Counted from the stretch's first letter, positions 47,218-60,889 are shown. The stretch is 64,000 nucleotides of DNA from Siphonodentalium dalli (GCA_032622095.1 CP136061.1:64793127-64857126), one strand, 5' to 3'. Notes: generated by a model from the sequence alone, not told the origin. Numbers and translations are program-made.

Positions 47218-49355
47218 AGCGTAATACATTTGAATTACGCTTGAGTGTTATTGGGTTCATCAGCTATCTCACCTCTATGGGAGGAAGCCAAATTAACATT
47301 TAATAAATAATTGAGCTAAAGCCCCCCCCCCCCCCCCCCCCCCAATCAAGGAATCTCTAATTACACTTAAGTGCAATAAGAATATTTCTTATCGCGCTTA
47401 AGTGCAATAAGAAGATTCCTTATTGCGCTTAGAGATTCCTTATTGCGCTTAAGTGAAATACGATATTCCTTTTTGTGCTTAAGTGCAATAAGATATTCCT
47501 TATTGTGCTAACTGCTAAGCGCAATTAGATATTTCCTTATTGAACTTAATCGCAATTATATCTTCCCTTATTATATCGCTTAAGCTCAATTATATCGCTT
47601 AAGCTCTATTATTTATTAAATGTTAATTTGGCTCCCCATAATTATACCTCATGTATATTGGTATAACCTGATGTAGGTTACTGGCATTAGTAATGCGGTT
47701 GCATCCATTTCAGCTTGAGGGGAGTTCAATGAGAGTGTATATGAATTACGTTTAAGCGTACTTCATTTACGCTTAAGCGCGGAACTCATTTACACTTAAG
47801 CATAATTAATATGAATAATGCTTAAGCAAATACCTAACTCCAACTGATTTCCTCTGTCTGAATAATTGAGTCCATCTCATAGTATATGGGGGAGTCTAAA
47901 CCGATGTTTGATTGATGTCTTATTGCCAGAGTAAATTTGAGTTTTAGAGGAAATCGCATGGGAGACAGCCTTTTCAAATATATTATTTATTAGTGTAAAT
48001 CAATTGCGCTCAAGCGCAAAAAAATATGTGTCTAATAATATATTTGCGCTTTAGCATAAAATTGCCATAAATGTGATCTATTATATGGGAGGCCCTTTTC
48101 ACATTTATTATTTATTTACGCTTAAGCGCAAATAACCTCTATCATTTGCAATTAAGCAAATAGATCATATTTGCGCTTAAGCGCAAATCATTTGCACTTA
48201 AGCGCAAATAAAAATCAATATGCAATGATCCCCCCTGAATTAATTTTACATGGCACAGGCCTAAACACATCACTAAAGTTGATATAGCCCCACCATATGA
48301 GGGAAACAATCCCCCAGAAACCCCAAGATCTGTTTTATGACCATGGAAATGATATAGATCTGTGTAGGATATGTCTCTTTTATAAAATATACTATATCTC
48401 TGGGATGGCGACACAAATTCTTGGGGACAGGGATGCTGATATTATGAAAATAGGGGTTTTTCCCCAACTTCAAGTCAATGAGTACACCATATGAGGGAAG
48501 CAAACCCCAGTAACCCCTAATTCCCTATTTATGGCCATGGAAATGGTATATATCTGTGCAGGAGATAATAAAATATACATGAGCTCTGGGAGTGAGGCAC
48601 CAAATCTTGGGACACCAGGGACAGAGATGCTGATATGCATATGGAAATATGTTTTTTCTTCAACTTCGAGTCTGTATCGGGCTATTACTATGGGCCCATG
48701 CTAATATAATATGAGATGGACTCAATCATTCACATCAGAGGGATGTAATGGAGTGTTAGGTATTTGCGCTTAAGCGCAAATAAATTGATAGACACATATT
48801 TGTGCTTAAGCGCAAATGATTTACGCTTAAGCACAAATATTTGCGCTTAATGATTTATGCTTAAGCACAAATATTTGCGCTTAAGCGCAAATAAATAATA
48901 AATGTGAAAAGGGCCTCCCATACTATTTCCGCTAAAGCACATATGATTTGTATTTAAGTATAAATGATTTGCTCTTAAGTGCAAATGATTTACACTTAAG
49001 CGTAATGATTTGCGATTAAGCAGAATAAGAATAAATCTGGAAAACGGCTTCTCGTATAATCGCTTAAGCATAATTCATTTATGATTAAGTGTAATTAATC
49101 TATCATGAAAATAAATGACCAGTGAGCTTAAGCGTAAATCAATTACGCTTAAGTACACTTTAATCAAATACGCTTAAGCACACTAGTCATAATTCTATTA
49201 CTCATAGGAGTAATGCTTTATCTACATCATACGGTTAAGCGTAAGTGAAGTACGCTTTATATGTGTGCATTACACCTGAGTGTAATACATTACGCTTAAT
49301 TGTAATTCACTTACGCTAATGTGCAATTAGCTAATACATGTGAAAAAGGCTTTCC
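47218..49355. mobile_element. Family K complex: nested inverted repeats packed with GCGCTTAAGCGC palindromes
   Basis: Dozens of exact or near copies of ttgcgcttaagcgcaa occur as iterated 15-20 bp units. They sit within inverted arms: gccaaattaacatttaataa at 47288 with its inverse near 47618; cttaagcaaatacctaac at 47828 with its inverse near 48752; gggaggcccttttcacattt at 48090 with its inverse near 48900; an outer weaker pair near 47950 and 49345. No ORF of note. A C22 run lies at 47322-47343. Confidence 0.8.
48275..48690 (+). repeat. Direct duplication (~200 bp) inside the family K complex
   Basis: accatatgagggaa, cccag, tatgaccatggaaatg(a/g)tata, tctgtg(t/c)agga and gggatgctgatat occur in both 48290-48480 and 48487-48690 in the same order. 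Confidence 0.75.
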
Positions 49356-49359
49356 ATTA

Positions 49360-50155
49360 TAGTTATCATCCATCAGAATGAATAGTGCTTACTAAAGCTT
49401 GACAACAGAATTTGCCATTAAAAACATTTCATGGCCAATGAGCTAACAAATGTTCTGTACTGGCATATTGAATACCAATTATTTGTACTATTGTACAGGT
49501 ATAATGTAATTAAACAGTTTTGAGTTACAAAAGTAAGACAACTCTTTCTGCACGGTACTGTGCTTGCGGCCAGATTGATGTAAAAATTCGGTCAATGCGC
49601 TTACAATTTTCTATAAATAGTAACATTTTGGAATTATTACCTCTCGATCACTGTTCGATTATAATCTTTGCCACTAACTCGGCCAATGTTCTTCCGTTTG
49701 TGATTTCACGCAACAATTCCCTTTCTATTCCTTCCCTGTCGAATTGACTACCGATTGCGATGTCAATTTGTTTTCGCTTTAATATTCTGATGTGCATGAC
49801 GCTATTCCAGCGAACGGTCATCCTCCCTAGAAGCCATTTCTGAGAACGAAACCCGATTCAATCCCAATCGAGTCGGAAGTGCTCGGGCATTTCCGTGACT
49901 GCACAAGACAACGCATCGGTTTGTATTTTCGTGTTATTATGGTGAGATTAATCGGGACGATTGATGATATAATAGTTAGCCGAATGGCCGTATAATGTGT
50001 ACAAACTGACTTCAGGATGGGGGATTTCGTGTATCTGAGTTATTTTATTCACTCTTCCCACAGAATGACGCAGGGAACTCAATTGTGAGGTTCAATTTAC
50101 GTTTCACATCACTTTAAGTTAAAATAATAAAATGAACAAAATTTTGCAAGCCTCA
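49360..50155. other. Unassigned intron DNA
   Basis: No supported feature. The 75-codon plus ORF at 49520-49747 shows no domain. Confidence 0.35.
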
Positions 50156-50157
50156 TA

Positions 50158-50850
50158 AAAAAAAAATTCAACTCGAAAAAGGGCGATAACTCTACCAAAA
50201 ATGGCAGACAGACATCATGATGGCAGGTGGACAGGTTCCCATGGTACTAAATATTTGTGCGAAGTTTAAAAAATTTACCTAAAAATGTAGGAATACAAGA
50301 TCGGACAAAACTATAAATGTCGAGAAAATTTTCTGTCGAAATAGAGGGATAACTTTACCATAAAAAGTCTGACAGATGTCATAACCACAGGTGCATAGGT
50401 TCCCATTGTGCTTGGCGTCTGTGTCAAGTTTCACAGAAAATGATTTAAAAATGACTGAGAAAAACAAATTTTTGTCCACTGTTAGATGATCGATGCACAT
50501 GCACTTTTTTGTGGGGGGGGGGGGGGGGGGGGGGGGGGGGGTATAAAAATACAAAATAAAGTCACAATTCTGAACCTGTTCCAAACAGCATAAACTGATC
50601 TGGAAGATATTAGTGAAAAAGCATCATATATTCCACTTCCGGTGGCCATTTTGAAAATATGAAATTTATTCATACCTGAAAATAAGGAGTACTCAATTAT
50701 CAATACAATGACATATTGCATGACTTAATGCCTCATAAACTTCCTGACTAATTGTGAATTAAAGTTTACCAGGTCAGATATTCAATTTTGGTGGCCATCT
50801 TGGATTCAATGACTGATAATTGTAGAAAGCCTTAACAGCCAGATGGCAAA
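50158..50850 (+). repeat. Relic related to element A arm, with G29 run
   Basis: gggcgataactctaccaaaa and gggataactttaccataaaa start two diverged tandem ~180-bp blocks. A G29 run (50513-50541) follows, then a block matching 8240-8360, and gtggccatcttggattcaat near 50792. The proline-rich ORFs on the minus strand come from the G run. Confidence 0.6.
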
Positions 50851-51093
50851 CAACTGGCGAAATGAAGGACTCATATGTTCTACAAAGATATCATAACCAC
50901 CAAAATTCCGCATAGGGGGGGGGGGGTCTACATGCAGCTCTCGGTCTATATGTTTAGCCTGAAATTCCCAACAGATGTTGTGTCATTGGCATTTCCAACT
51001 GTTTTATTAGTGACCGAAGTAGGGTTGAGACAACCAACAAATGGACACTGTCACCACTTCCCTGTCACTATGGGTTTCATCCTGTGGAATGTA

Positions 51094-51304
51094 TGGCAAT
51101 TCCCTAAATAATTGACTCCTTAACCACAGCATAATTATGGGTAATTTTTCAGGATTTAGTCGGAAATATGGCTTTTGACATTCATCGGAAAGCTCTCACT
51201 GACAGATTTCCGATGAATGGCAACAAGCCATATTTCCGACTAAATCCTGAAAAGTTACCCATAATTTTGCTGTGGTTCAGGAGTCCATTATTTATGGCAT
51301 TACC
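51094..51304. mobile_element. Family T MITE, copy 3 (decayed ends)
   Basis: Inverse arms with ttttcaggatttagtcggaa and ccgatgaatggcaacaagcc. Terminal bases are mutated, so the TA duplication is unclear. Confidence 0.78.
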
Positions 51305-51625
51305 ACAAAAAAAAAATTCAATGAAGTCTTAACATGCTCACTGCCGAAAACCAATGGGTAATTCCATCCCGTATGCCAATATGGGATTGCATGTTTTCCC
51401 GATAATGGTTGATATTTCAGGTATGTATGAGTGTTGGTTCGACCAATATTGGATTATATGAAGCTGAAATATGTCACAAGGCTACTACAAGATAACTCTT
51501 CAAGTCAAGTTAAACTGGGAGGCTGTGTTTTAACTAGGTGCATGGTCTACAACCTGTGAATTTTTATATCAAATGAGTAACTTCTTGTATTTTATTTGGT
51601 TTAAAACCTTTGTGGTTGAACTCAC

Positions 51626-51748
51626 TTGGAATACATTTGTTGAGGTCTGTCTGATTGTGAGAGCTGTAACACTGGCATCTGGAATCTTTACAGCGAGCAC
51701 CATCTACACATGTGTCTTGAATGGAACAAGGCTCTCCCGCATTTAAAT
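51626..51748 (-). CDS. Exon: six-cysteine EB/EGF-like module 2
   Basis: The 123-bp exon (41 codons, phase 1 to 1) encodes LNAGEPC, then C-x5-C-x5-C-x4-CQC and a final C in NKCIP. The cysteine order matches module 1, with shorter loops. It contains one N-glycosylation sequon, NQT. Acceptor ttatcttaacag and donor CCAA|GTGAGT are both strong. The split codon with the next exon gives isoleucine, so the protein runs NKCIPIEGYLESPS into the membrane segment. The pattern resembles EB modules of invertebrate cysteine-rich proteins more than classical EGF. I chose this frame because the other two are closed within the exon. Confidence 0.72.
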
Positions 51749-51958
51749 CTGTTAAGATAAGGACTTTATGTTGACATTTCTGTATGGGAACAAATAAACC
51801 ACATGGTGTTAAAACATGGCTATGACATCACTCCGTTGATCAATATGTTCAGTTTATATGATAATATATCTTACATTATTTTATAGACAATGATCCATTA
51901 TACTAAAAATGGATGCTCAATAATATTAATGGACAGCTGATGTACAATTTCATTTTAA

Positions 51959-52215
51959 CCCTTCCATGACTGGAGCTTCCTTACATATTACGAAAACCCT
52001 GTGCAATGTTTTTTCTATATGTATACATGTATGTGTCTCCCATAGGGTACCTCACATATATAAGGGAATGCATTGGCCTAACAATATTTATATTGACCTT
52101 GTAAGCCAGTGCATTCTCTTTTAGATGCGAGGTTCCCAATGGGAGACTCACATATATAAGAGAACTCACTGACACAGGGTGTTTAATGCTGCACAAGCAC
52201 AGCTCCCATCATACA
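51959..52215. mobile_element. Family M MITE, large copy (repeated at 55396-55652)
   Basis: TTAA + cccttccatgactggagctt left, cacaagcacagctcccatca right, with two tatatg hairpins inside. Confidence 0.7.
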
Positions 52216-54404
52216 AGACAGTCAAAGACTGTGGGTCGCTCACCCGACTGTAAAGACTGAGAAGACGGGGACTCTGAAGACTACAAGAGTCAGTACTTGA
52301 CAAAATCACTTAGACAAGTAGTTCTAAACATGGACATAGCTGGAAGTTCTCAGATGAGCAAGGCTCTTAACCTTGAAATTTCTATTTGCACATCACTGAC
52401 AAATCTCCAACCTCTTACCTTTTAAAGACAACCATACCACAGTACTAAGTTCACAAAAATCCTTTTGTACATTCCTCTCTTAGGTTGAATTTTATGACTG
52501 GTACCAGTACTTCAAGCTCTCAAACGTTTGAAAATTACCAACCTGACACCCCCCATAAAGTTAAAATTTGTGACCAATTCGGTCCAACGGTTTAACCTGA
52601 AGTAGGAACATATGGACTGATGGTAAAAACATACATGTTGGAAAATCAAACCAAACTATGAGAACAATTCTGACTAATTTTTGGTGTGAACATCTAATCT
52701 ACAACTAATGTAGTATCAGGCATGAAATTTGTAACTGTTTTAACTTTTGATCAAAGTAGGGGGTCAAATCTCTACCCCTCTTCACTCCCTCCCCATTGCC
52801 TCAAACATTGCCCCCACAAGGCTGTCTAGAAATCAATATTATTATACCAGTACCAAACAGCATAGAGGAGATTTAAATTTCTTATCTCTGCCCCTATTAT
52901 AACAAATGTTCTATGAGATCCATTCATCTAGTAATATCAATATCCCCCCAATTTTTCTTTGAAAACTCAGGGTATGATTTCACCTGGATAAGTGGTGGTT
53001 AAGAAACTAATATTGGAACAGCTGAGTCTGTATTTAGTGTGTCTGACCTTTGCAGGTGAATTTAATGACAGTATTCCGCAAGGTGGACTAACATCACGAA
53101 TTCACCCTCTGCGGACCTCATTTCCCCAAAAATGACCCAATTTGAACAAATCTGAACCCCGGTCACCAAGGCCCCTCCATAACAAATATAAGCTATATAG
53201 GCCCAATGGTTCTTGAGAAAAAACTGTTTTAAGAATTACTATGGAGGGAAAGAGTTATGGCCCTGGCTTCGCACCTATTTGATCTGATGAACTTAATTGA
53301 ACAAATCTTATTGTGAGACACCTAGGGAACATGCACACTGAAATATATAAACACATTCCGTCCTTAATATGAAGAAGAAAACAATTGTTGATAGACTAAT
53401 GGATAGACATCCCAACAGACAGACGGATGGAAGCCTGACAGATAGAAGACAAATTCAATCCAATATATACCCCCCAATTTTGTTCTTTGGGTATGATTTC
53501 ATCGGGATAAGTGGTGGTTAATAAAATAATATGAAATGGCCAAGCCTGAACTTAGTATGTCTGACATTTGCAGAATTAGGTCCCCAAAAGGTGAATTTAA
53601 TGACACTATTCTGCAAGGCGGGCTAGCATCACCGACTTCATCCTCAATCTGATTAGGCCTCAATGGCCAATAAAAAAACTAGGAACAGATTGAAGTCATA
53701 CAGTTGAAGTTGGTGATGCACACCCATTGAGCCCCTCAATTGTGCATTTTATCTTCTGCAAATTAGGGGGACATTGAAACTGAACAGGAAGAAAAAACTA
53801 ACTAAAACTAAAACAAACTTTCAATTTGATACTTAAGATACTTCCCAGAAGATGAGTCCTAAGCAGATTTAGGTCCCTGGAGGGTGTATTTGGTGATGCT
53901 AGCCTGATGTAAGGGGTAGCAACACTAAATTCACCCTCTTGGGACCTCATTCTGCAAATATCAGACACACTATTTCCAGGCTTGAAGAATTCTTAGCCAT
54001 TCACAGAACCATTGTATGTCAGGGAAACCAATTCCTATCAGTCATTACCTAACCTTGGGAACAGCATTTTGTTTTTAAATTTCTAGCAGTTATGTTTACA
54101 TAAACCAGCCAGATGTCATCTACTATTCTAATCTAAATTAATGACCTGTGTCTTTGCAGATATATATGCTTCTGTGGTGAGAAGAGGTATTAATTATTGG
54201 TAGATGATATGGGTTGGAAGGGATGTTGGTTGATGGCAGGGTGGGGGTGGTTCTGGGCCATGTGTGAGGGGTGGGTGGATGGGTGTAATATTTCCATAAT
54301 TTCATTAAAGAGTAAAGTTTCATAACTCTGCAGATGTTATAATGGTGTTACTTTTTTCAAATTTCATAACATGTTTAAAAAATTGTGTTTTGTTTGTTAA
54401 ATTG

Positions 54405-54800
54405 AGCAAGGTCGCCCTGAAAATTATGTCACTGGCTCCGCCCACATTCGACCCAGTGACCTCATTTGAACAAATCTGAATAACAGTCCCCCAAGGACCC
54501 TTTGAACCAAATATGAACCCATTCGGCCCAATGAATTTTGAGAAGAAGTCGTTGTAAGAATTACAGAGTTATGGCCCTGGCTTCGCAACTATTTGACCCA
54601 GTGTCCTAATTTGAACAAATCTGAATGAGAGTCACCTAGGGAACATCCAAACCAAATATGAACCAATACGGTCGGGCAGTTTCAGAGGAGAAGATGTTCA
54701 AAGAATTGTTGACGGACGGATGGACGGACGGATGGACAGTTGGATGAGGAGTGATGACTATAACTCCACCGGAGCTTCATCTCAGGTGAGCTAAAAAGGG
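54405..54800 (+). repeat. SINE-like repeat S, copy 2 (repeated at 57842-58237)
   Basis: Two tandem half-units each with atggccctggcttcgcaa- or ctggctccgcccacattc-like starts and caaatatgaacccat. Then ggacggacggatggacagtt and ctccaccggagcttcatctc, ending aggtgagctaaaaa. Confidence 0.7.
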
Positions 54801-55360
54801 TTAATGCATTGCATGTACTTACACAATACATAAAGCAATTCTATACAAAGAGTTTATGATAGCACGCTGATTGATAAATAGAAACATGACAGAAGGGACA
54901 TACCTAGATGCTCTTTATTTAAGTGTGGGGACAAAAAGTCAAATTCAAGCATAAAAATTTCATTCAAGCATGGAATTCCCAACTGTTTAAATATATTATA
55001 ACACTCATCCGATAAAATCGCCAATGCTCCCATTATGTAGGGTGCGCGACACCATTTGTCAAATGCAAAAATAATCCACATTTGGCAAAAAAGATTTTTG
55101 GCGAGTCACTTTTTAATTCCTTAAAGGATTTATTCTGCGAACAATCTAGACTCCCAATTGTTATTAGGATGATCCAAGTCCCATTCCGATCTGACAATAA
55201 ATAAGCCAAAATAATAATCAATATCACCACTGGTTAGTCAGAGATTTTCGTGGCTTAACTCTGATGACATCAAAATAGTTGACCAAATTATTTAATTAAC
55301 TAAGATAGTGTGGTTCATTTCGGAAGCGATTATTCATCAGTGTCAGTCGGCAAAAGTCAG

Positions 55361-58300
55361 TATTAATGGACAGCTGATGTACAATTTCATTTTAACCCTT
55401 CCATGACTGGAGCTTCCTTACATATTACGAAAACCCTGTGCAATGTTTTTTCTATATGTATACATGTATGTGTCTCCCATAGGGTACCTCACATATATAA
55501 GGGAATGCATTGGCCTAACAATATTTATATTGACCTTGTAAGCCAGTGCATTCTCTTTTAGATGCGAGGTTCCCAATGGGAGACTCACATATATAAGAGA
55601 ACTCACTGACACAGGGTGTTTAATGCTGCACAAGCACAGCTCCCATCATACAAGACAGTCAAAGACTGTGGGTCGCTCACCCGACTGTAAAGACTGAGAA
55701 GACGGGGACTCTGAAGACTACAAGAGTCAGTACTTGACAAAATCACTTAGACAAGTAGTTCTAAACATGGACATAGCTGGAAGTTCTCAGATGAGCAAGG
55801 CTCTTAACCTTGAAATTTCTATTTGCACATCACTGACAAATCTCCAACCTCTTACCTTTTAAAGACAACCATACCACAGTACTAAGTTCACAAAAATCCT
55901 TTTGTACATTCCTCTCTTAGGTTGAATTTTATGACTGGTACCAGTACTTCAAGCTCTCAAACGTTTGAAAATTACCAACCTGACACCCCCCATAAAGTTA
56001 AAATTTGTGACCAATTCGGTCCAACGGTTTAACCTGAAGTAGGAACATATGGACTGATGGTAAAAACATACATGTTGGAAAATCAAACCAAACTATGAGA
56101 ACAATTCTGACTAATTTTTGGTGTGAACATCTAATCTACAACTAATGTAGTATCAGGCATGAAATTTGTAACTGTTTTAACTTTTGATCAAAGTAGGGGG
56201 TCAAATCTCTACCCCTCTTCACTCCCTCCCCATTGCCTCAAACATTGCCCCCACAAGGCTGTCTAGAAATCAATATTATTATACCAGTACCAAACAGCAT
56301 AGAGGAGATTTAAATTTCTTATCTCTGCCCCTATTATAACAAATGTTCTATGAGATCCATTCATCTAGTAATATCAATATCCCCCCAATTTTTCTTTGAA
56401 AACTCAGGGTATGATTTCACCTGGATAAGTGGTGGTTAAGAAACTAATATTGGAACAGCTGAGTCTGTATTTAGTGTGTCTGACCTTTGCAGGTGAATTT
56501 AATGACAGTATTCCGCAAGGTGGACTAACATCACGAATTCACCCTCTGCGGACCTCATTTCCCCAAAAATGACCCAATTTGAACAAATCTGAACCCCGGT
56601 CACCAAGGCCCCTCCATAACAAATATAAGCTATATAGGCCCAATGGTTCTTGAGAAAAAACTGTTTTAAGAATTACTATGGAGGGAAAGAGTTATGGCCC
56701 TGGCTTCGCACCTATTTGATCTGATGAACTTAATTGAACAAATCTTATTGTGAGACACCTAGGGAACATGCACACTGAAATATATAAACACATTCCGTCC
56801 TTAATATGAAGAAGAAAACAATTGTTGATAGACTAATGGATAGACATCCCAACAGACAGACGGATGGAAGCCTGACAGATAGAAGACAAATTCAATCCAA
56901 TATATACCCCCCAATTTTGTTCTTTGGGTATGATTTCATCGGGATAAGTGGTGGTTAATAAAATAATATGAAATGGCCAAGCCTGAACTTAGTATGTCTG
57001 ACATTTGCAGAATTAGGTCCCCAAAAGGTGAATTTAATGACACTATTCTGCAAGGCGGGCTAGCATCACCGACTTCATCCTCAATCTGATTAGGCCTCAA
57101 TGGCCAATAAAAAAACTAGGAACAGATTGAAGTCATACAGTTGAAGTTGGTGATGCACACCCATTGAGCCCCTCAATTGTGCATTTTATCTTCTGCAAAT
57201 TAGGGGGACATTGAAACTGAACAGGAAGAAAAAACTAACTAAAACTAAAACAAACTTTCAATTTGATACTTAAGATACTTCCCAGAAGATGAGTCCTAAG
57301 CAGATTTAGGTCCCTGGAGGGTGTATTTGGTGATGCTAGCCTGATGTAAGGGGTAGCAACACTAAATTCACCCTCTTGGGACCTCATTCTGCAAATATCA
57401 GACACACTATTTCCAGGCTTGAAGAATTCTTAGCCATTCACAGAACCATTGTATGTCAGGGAAACCAATTCCTATCAGTCATTACCTAACCTTGGGAACA
57501 GCATTTTGTTTTTAAATTTCTAGCAGTTATGTTTACATAAACCAGCCAGATGTCATCTACTATTCTAATCTAAATTAATGACCTGTGTCTTTGCAGATAT
57601 ATATGCTTCTGTGGTGAGAAGAGGTATTAATTATTGGTAGATGATATGGGTTGGAAGGGATGTTGGTTGATGGCAGGGTGGGGGTGGTTCTGGGCCATGT
57701 GTGAGGGGTGGGTGGATGGGTGTAATATTTCCATAATTTCATTAAAGAGTAAAGTTTCATAACTCTGCAGATGTTATAATGGTGTTACTTTTTTCAAATT
57801 TCATAACATGTTTAAAAAATTGTGTTTTGTTTGTTAAATTGAGCAAGGTCGCCCTGAAAATTATGTCACTGGCTCCGCCCACATTCGACCCAGTGACCTC
57901 ATTTGAACAAATCTGAATAACAGTCCCCCAAGGACCCTTTGAACCAAATATGAACCCATTCGGCCCAATGAATTTTGAGAAGAAGTCGTTGTAAGAATTA
58001 CAGAGTTATGGCCCTGGCTTCGCAACTATTTGACCCAGTGTCCTAATTTGAACAAATCTGAATGAGAGTCACCTAGGGAACATCCAAACCAAATATGAAC
58101 CAATACGGTCGGGCAGTTTCAGAGGAGAAGATGTTCAAAGAATTGTTGACGGACGGATGGACGGACGGATGGACAGTTGGATGAGGAGTGATGACTATAA
58201 CTCCACCGGAGCTTCATCTCAGGTGAGCTAAAAAGGGTTAATGCATTGCATGTACTTACACAATACATAAAGCAATTCTATACAAAGAGTTTATGATAGC

Positions 58301-58789
58301 ACGCTGATTGATAAATAGAAACATGACAGAAGGGACATACCTAGATGCTCTTTATTTAAGTGTGGGGACAAAAAGTCAAATTCAAGCATAAAAATTTCAT
58401 TCAAGCATGGAATTCCCAACTGTTTAAATATATTATAACACTCATCCGATAAAATCGCCAATGCTCCCATTATGTAGGGTGCGCGACACCATTTGTCAAA
58501 TGCAAAAATAATCCACATTTGGCAAAAAAGATTTTTGGCGAGTCACTTTTTAATTCCTTAAAGGATTTATTCTGCGAACAATCTAGACTCCCAATTGTTA
58601 TTAGGATGATCCAAGTCCCATTCCGATCTGACAATAAATAAGCCAAAATAATAATCAATATCACCACTGGAGATTTTCGTGGCTTAACTCTGATGACATC
58701 AAAATAGTTGACCAAATTATTTAATTAACTAAGATAGTGTGGTTCATTTCGGAAGCGATTATTCATCAGTGTCAGTCGGCAAAAGTCAG
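55361..58789 (+). repeat. 3.4-kb tandem duplication, copy 2
   Basis: 3429 bp, followed at 58790 by TATTAA again, the same hexamer that begins copies 1 and 2. Identity looks complete apart from the 8-bp deletion, so the event is very recent or is an assembly artefact such as two alleles joined. Confidence 0.95.
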
Positions 58790-58799
58790 TATTAAGGGG

Positions 58800-59265
58800 G
58801 TTTGACGATTGCTTCAATTTTGTCATAAGAAGCTCCCAATCATAAAAACACTGGGCTGAATAATGTTGACTATAGTTTGATGTTTCATTTGTTGCTATTT
58901 ATTTTGTATCCCCAGTGTCTGATAGATTTATTTATTTGACCATAATCAATGGTTGAAAGAAAACATGTTTACAGACGATATACATAATGACACAGGCATT
59001 GTGAGACGAATACAAGAAAGTATTAATTTAAAGTTACTCAATCCGATTAAGCACCTCTAAATTACTATTTCTTTGGCTTCGGGCAGCTTCGGGGGTAAAA
59101 AATATTTGATTCGAGTCGAGGAACCCACCCTTCAAAGCTCAGAGTGATCAGATATCGATTTTTGAAGTTTGTTAATTTTTGGAGATATGGACCACTTCCA
59201 CGTGCTCAATTCGGACAAATTGCGGTTGTAAGATGGATAACTCGAAAATCAAGTGGTTGCTCCTA
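58800..59265. other. Unassigned intron DNA
   Basis: No supported feature. Confidence 0.35.
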
Positions 59266-59269
59266 TGTG

Positions 59270-60706
59270 CAGGGTTTCTGCCAGGCCGGCTGCGGCTCCA
59301 TCCCACGGACCCATTCCCCTCGCAGACGATCTGTTTGATTCATACAGGTACCAAAAGTCAGTAGCAATATGTCGTAAAAAAAATCCGGCTGCAACGGGAG
59401 TCCGGGGGTTAAACAGAATACTGGTGAAAAAGAGGGCCAAATAGCGACATTAGATACAGCGTAATACATGTCGCGGTAACTTCAAAGAATGCCGGACTGT
59501 TAGGTGCGGATATTTTTGTGCACGGGATTCCATGGATGAAACTACTCAGGCTCGAAGACCCCGTGCTATCGTATGATTACATAATTGGATCAAAGAACAC
59601 CCAATTGCTGAGTCGGGACATTTTTATGCACGGGATTTTCGTGGATGAAACTACTCAATGTTGATCATTTATCTTATTGCTGTATCATTTGTTTTGAGTT
59701 CTATGTAAGTGAAGTTCCTGAAAAATACATGTGATTCTCTACGTGTGTTGATTATTATGCGTATATTGCCATGCATACTCAACAAAATCCCAAAGTGATT
59801 TAGTTCACAATAATACTGAAACTGTCCCAAATCAGTCTTTATAGCGGGAATTCATAGTGACAACACCATTCATTTGAGCCATATTACATGCATGGAGGAT
59901 AAACACGAACACATACCCCCCCCCCCCCAATATGGAGATAAAGTCAAAGTACGGTGAACAATAGTTTCATTGTCCCGCCTGGGTCCCCAAGCACAATCAA
60001 CGACGCACATGTTCACATTTCCCGCCAAAACTCAATTATATTTTATAACACGTTGGCTAAAACTCTGTTCTATAGGCTGCGGTCGTCAACTGTTGTTGGA
60101 CCAATACAGACTATTGAACAAGCTACGCGTTCCGAATGAAAGATTTCGCTACCATTCGTATTTCGCCACTATAAATATCCCCTGCAGACAAACCCTGCAG
60201 TAAGATGTCACAGGGCACAAATAGTTTTACGATTGACAGAATATATAATCCTGTCAGTTTAATTTTCACCGACGCTACTTGAAATTCTAAGAAATACGTT
60301 ATTCAATTCTCCTTGCTAGGTATTATTGGTCAATGCGTAGATGCTTTTTAGTGTTTAGATTCATTATACCTGTTGGAATCTTATTGTAAGTTATAAATTT
60401 GTAACACTGTAACTCGTAGCTCGTTCATTTATATAGTCTTCAATCAGACGGCAGTCTTACATACATAATTACATGACTAATTATTTGGATACCATCAACA
60501 GAATTAATGCACCCACGGATATGATCGACTTGCATAATATACGTAGCTTTGGATTGCTTTGTGGGACACTCAGGTGCAAGGAAATGGCTACTTTTCAGTG
60601 TCAAATAACAAAAATTTTGCCCGACAGGACAAACCATGGTCCTTCCGTCGCGTTATGTGTTTCCCCAATACGGACTCATTAATTTCCCCCTGGCGGAAAC
60701 CCTGAT
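59270..60706. mobile_element. Possible CAGGGTTTCnGCCAGG inverted-repeat element (about 1.4 kb)
   Basis: cagggtttctgccaggc at 59270 and cctggcggaaaccctg ending ~60706 are inverted. Inside, a ~45-bp block (gcacgggatt, then tggatgaaactactca) occurs twice, near 59520 and 59628. No matching target duplication, so the two ends may belong to different copies. Confidence 0.4.
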
Positions 60707-60710
60707 GTGG

Positions 60711-60757
60711 GCATCTATTTGGCTCGCCTAGAGCCTCGCCAAATAGATGCCCATGGT
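60711..60757. repeat. Perfect short hairpin
   Basis: GGGCATCTATTTGGC and GCCAAATAGATGCCC surround tcgcctagagcctc. Same loop style (cctcgcc ... ggctc) as the larger foldback at 62030-62172. Confidence 0.8.
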
Positions 60758-60889
60758 AATTTTTATGTGTTCTGTAAGTTTCCAAAGACAAATAAAGTCT
60801 TATAAATGTATATTCCATTTTTTATGGACCTCTTTTTATTCCAGGAACTGCGTAAGAATCTGACAAAAGTGAGAATTACTACCTTTAGC

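Larger units (their letters stand above)
51924..55360 (+). repeat. 3.4-kb tandem duplication, copy 1
   Basis: 3437 bp starting TATTAATGGACAGCTGATGT. Every stretch compared equals copy 2 (offset 3437), except an extra 8 bp (ttagtcag) near 55231. Contains a family M MITE (51959-52215), family F arms (53.05-53.14, 53.57-53.66, 53.86-53.96 kb) and SINE-like S copies. Sits in the intron between the two cysteine modules. Confidence 0.95.

Noticed and set aside
50279-50721. Two proline-rich minus-strand ORFs
   Set aside because: Both are produced by the G29 run; flanks are repeat relics.
51981-58715. Repeated identical ORFs as a duplicated gene family
   Set aside because: They are the same noncoding ORFs seen twice because of the 3.4-kb tandem duplication.
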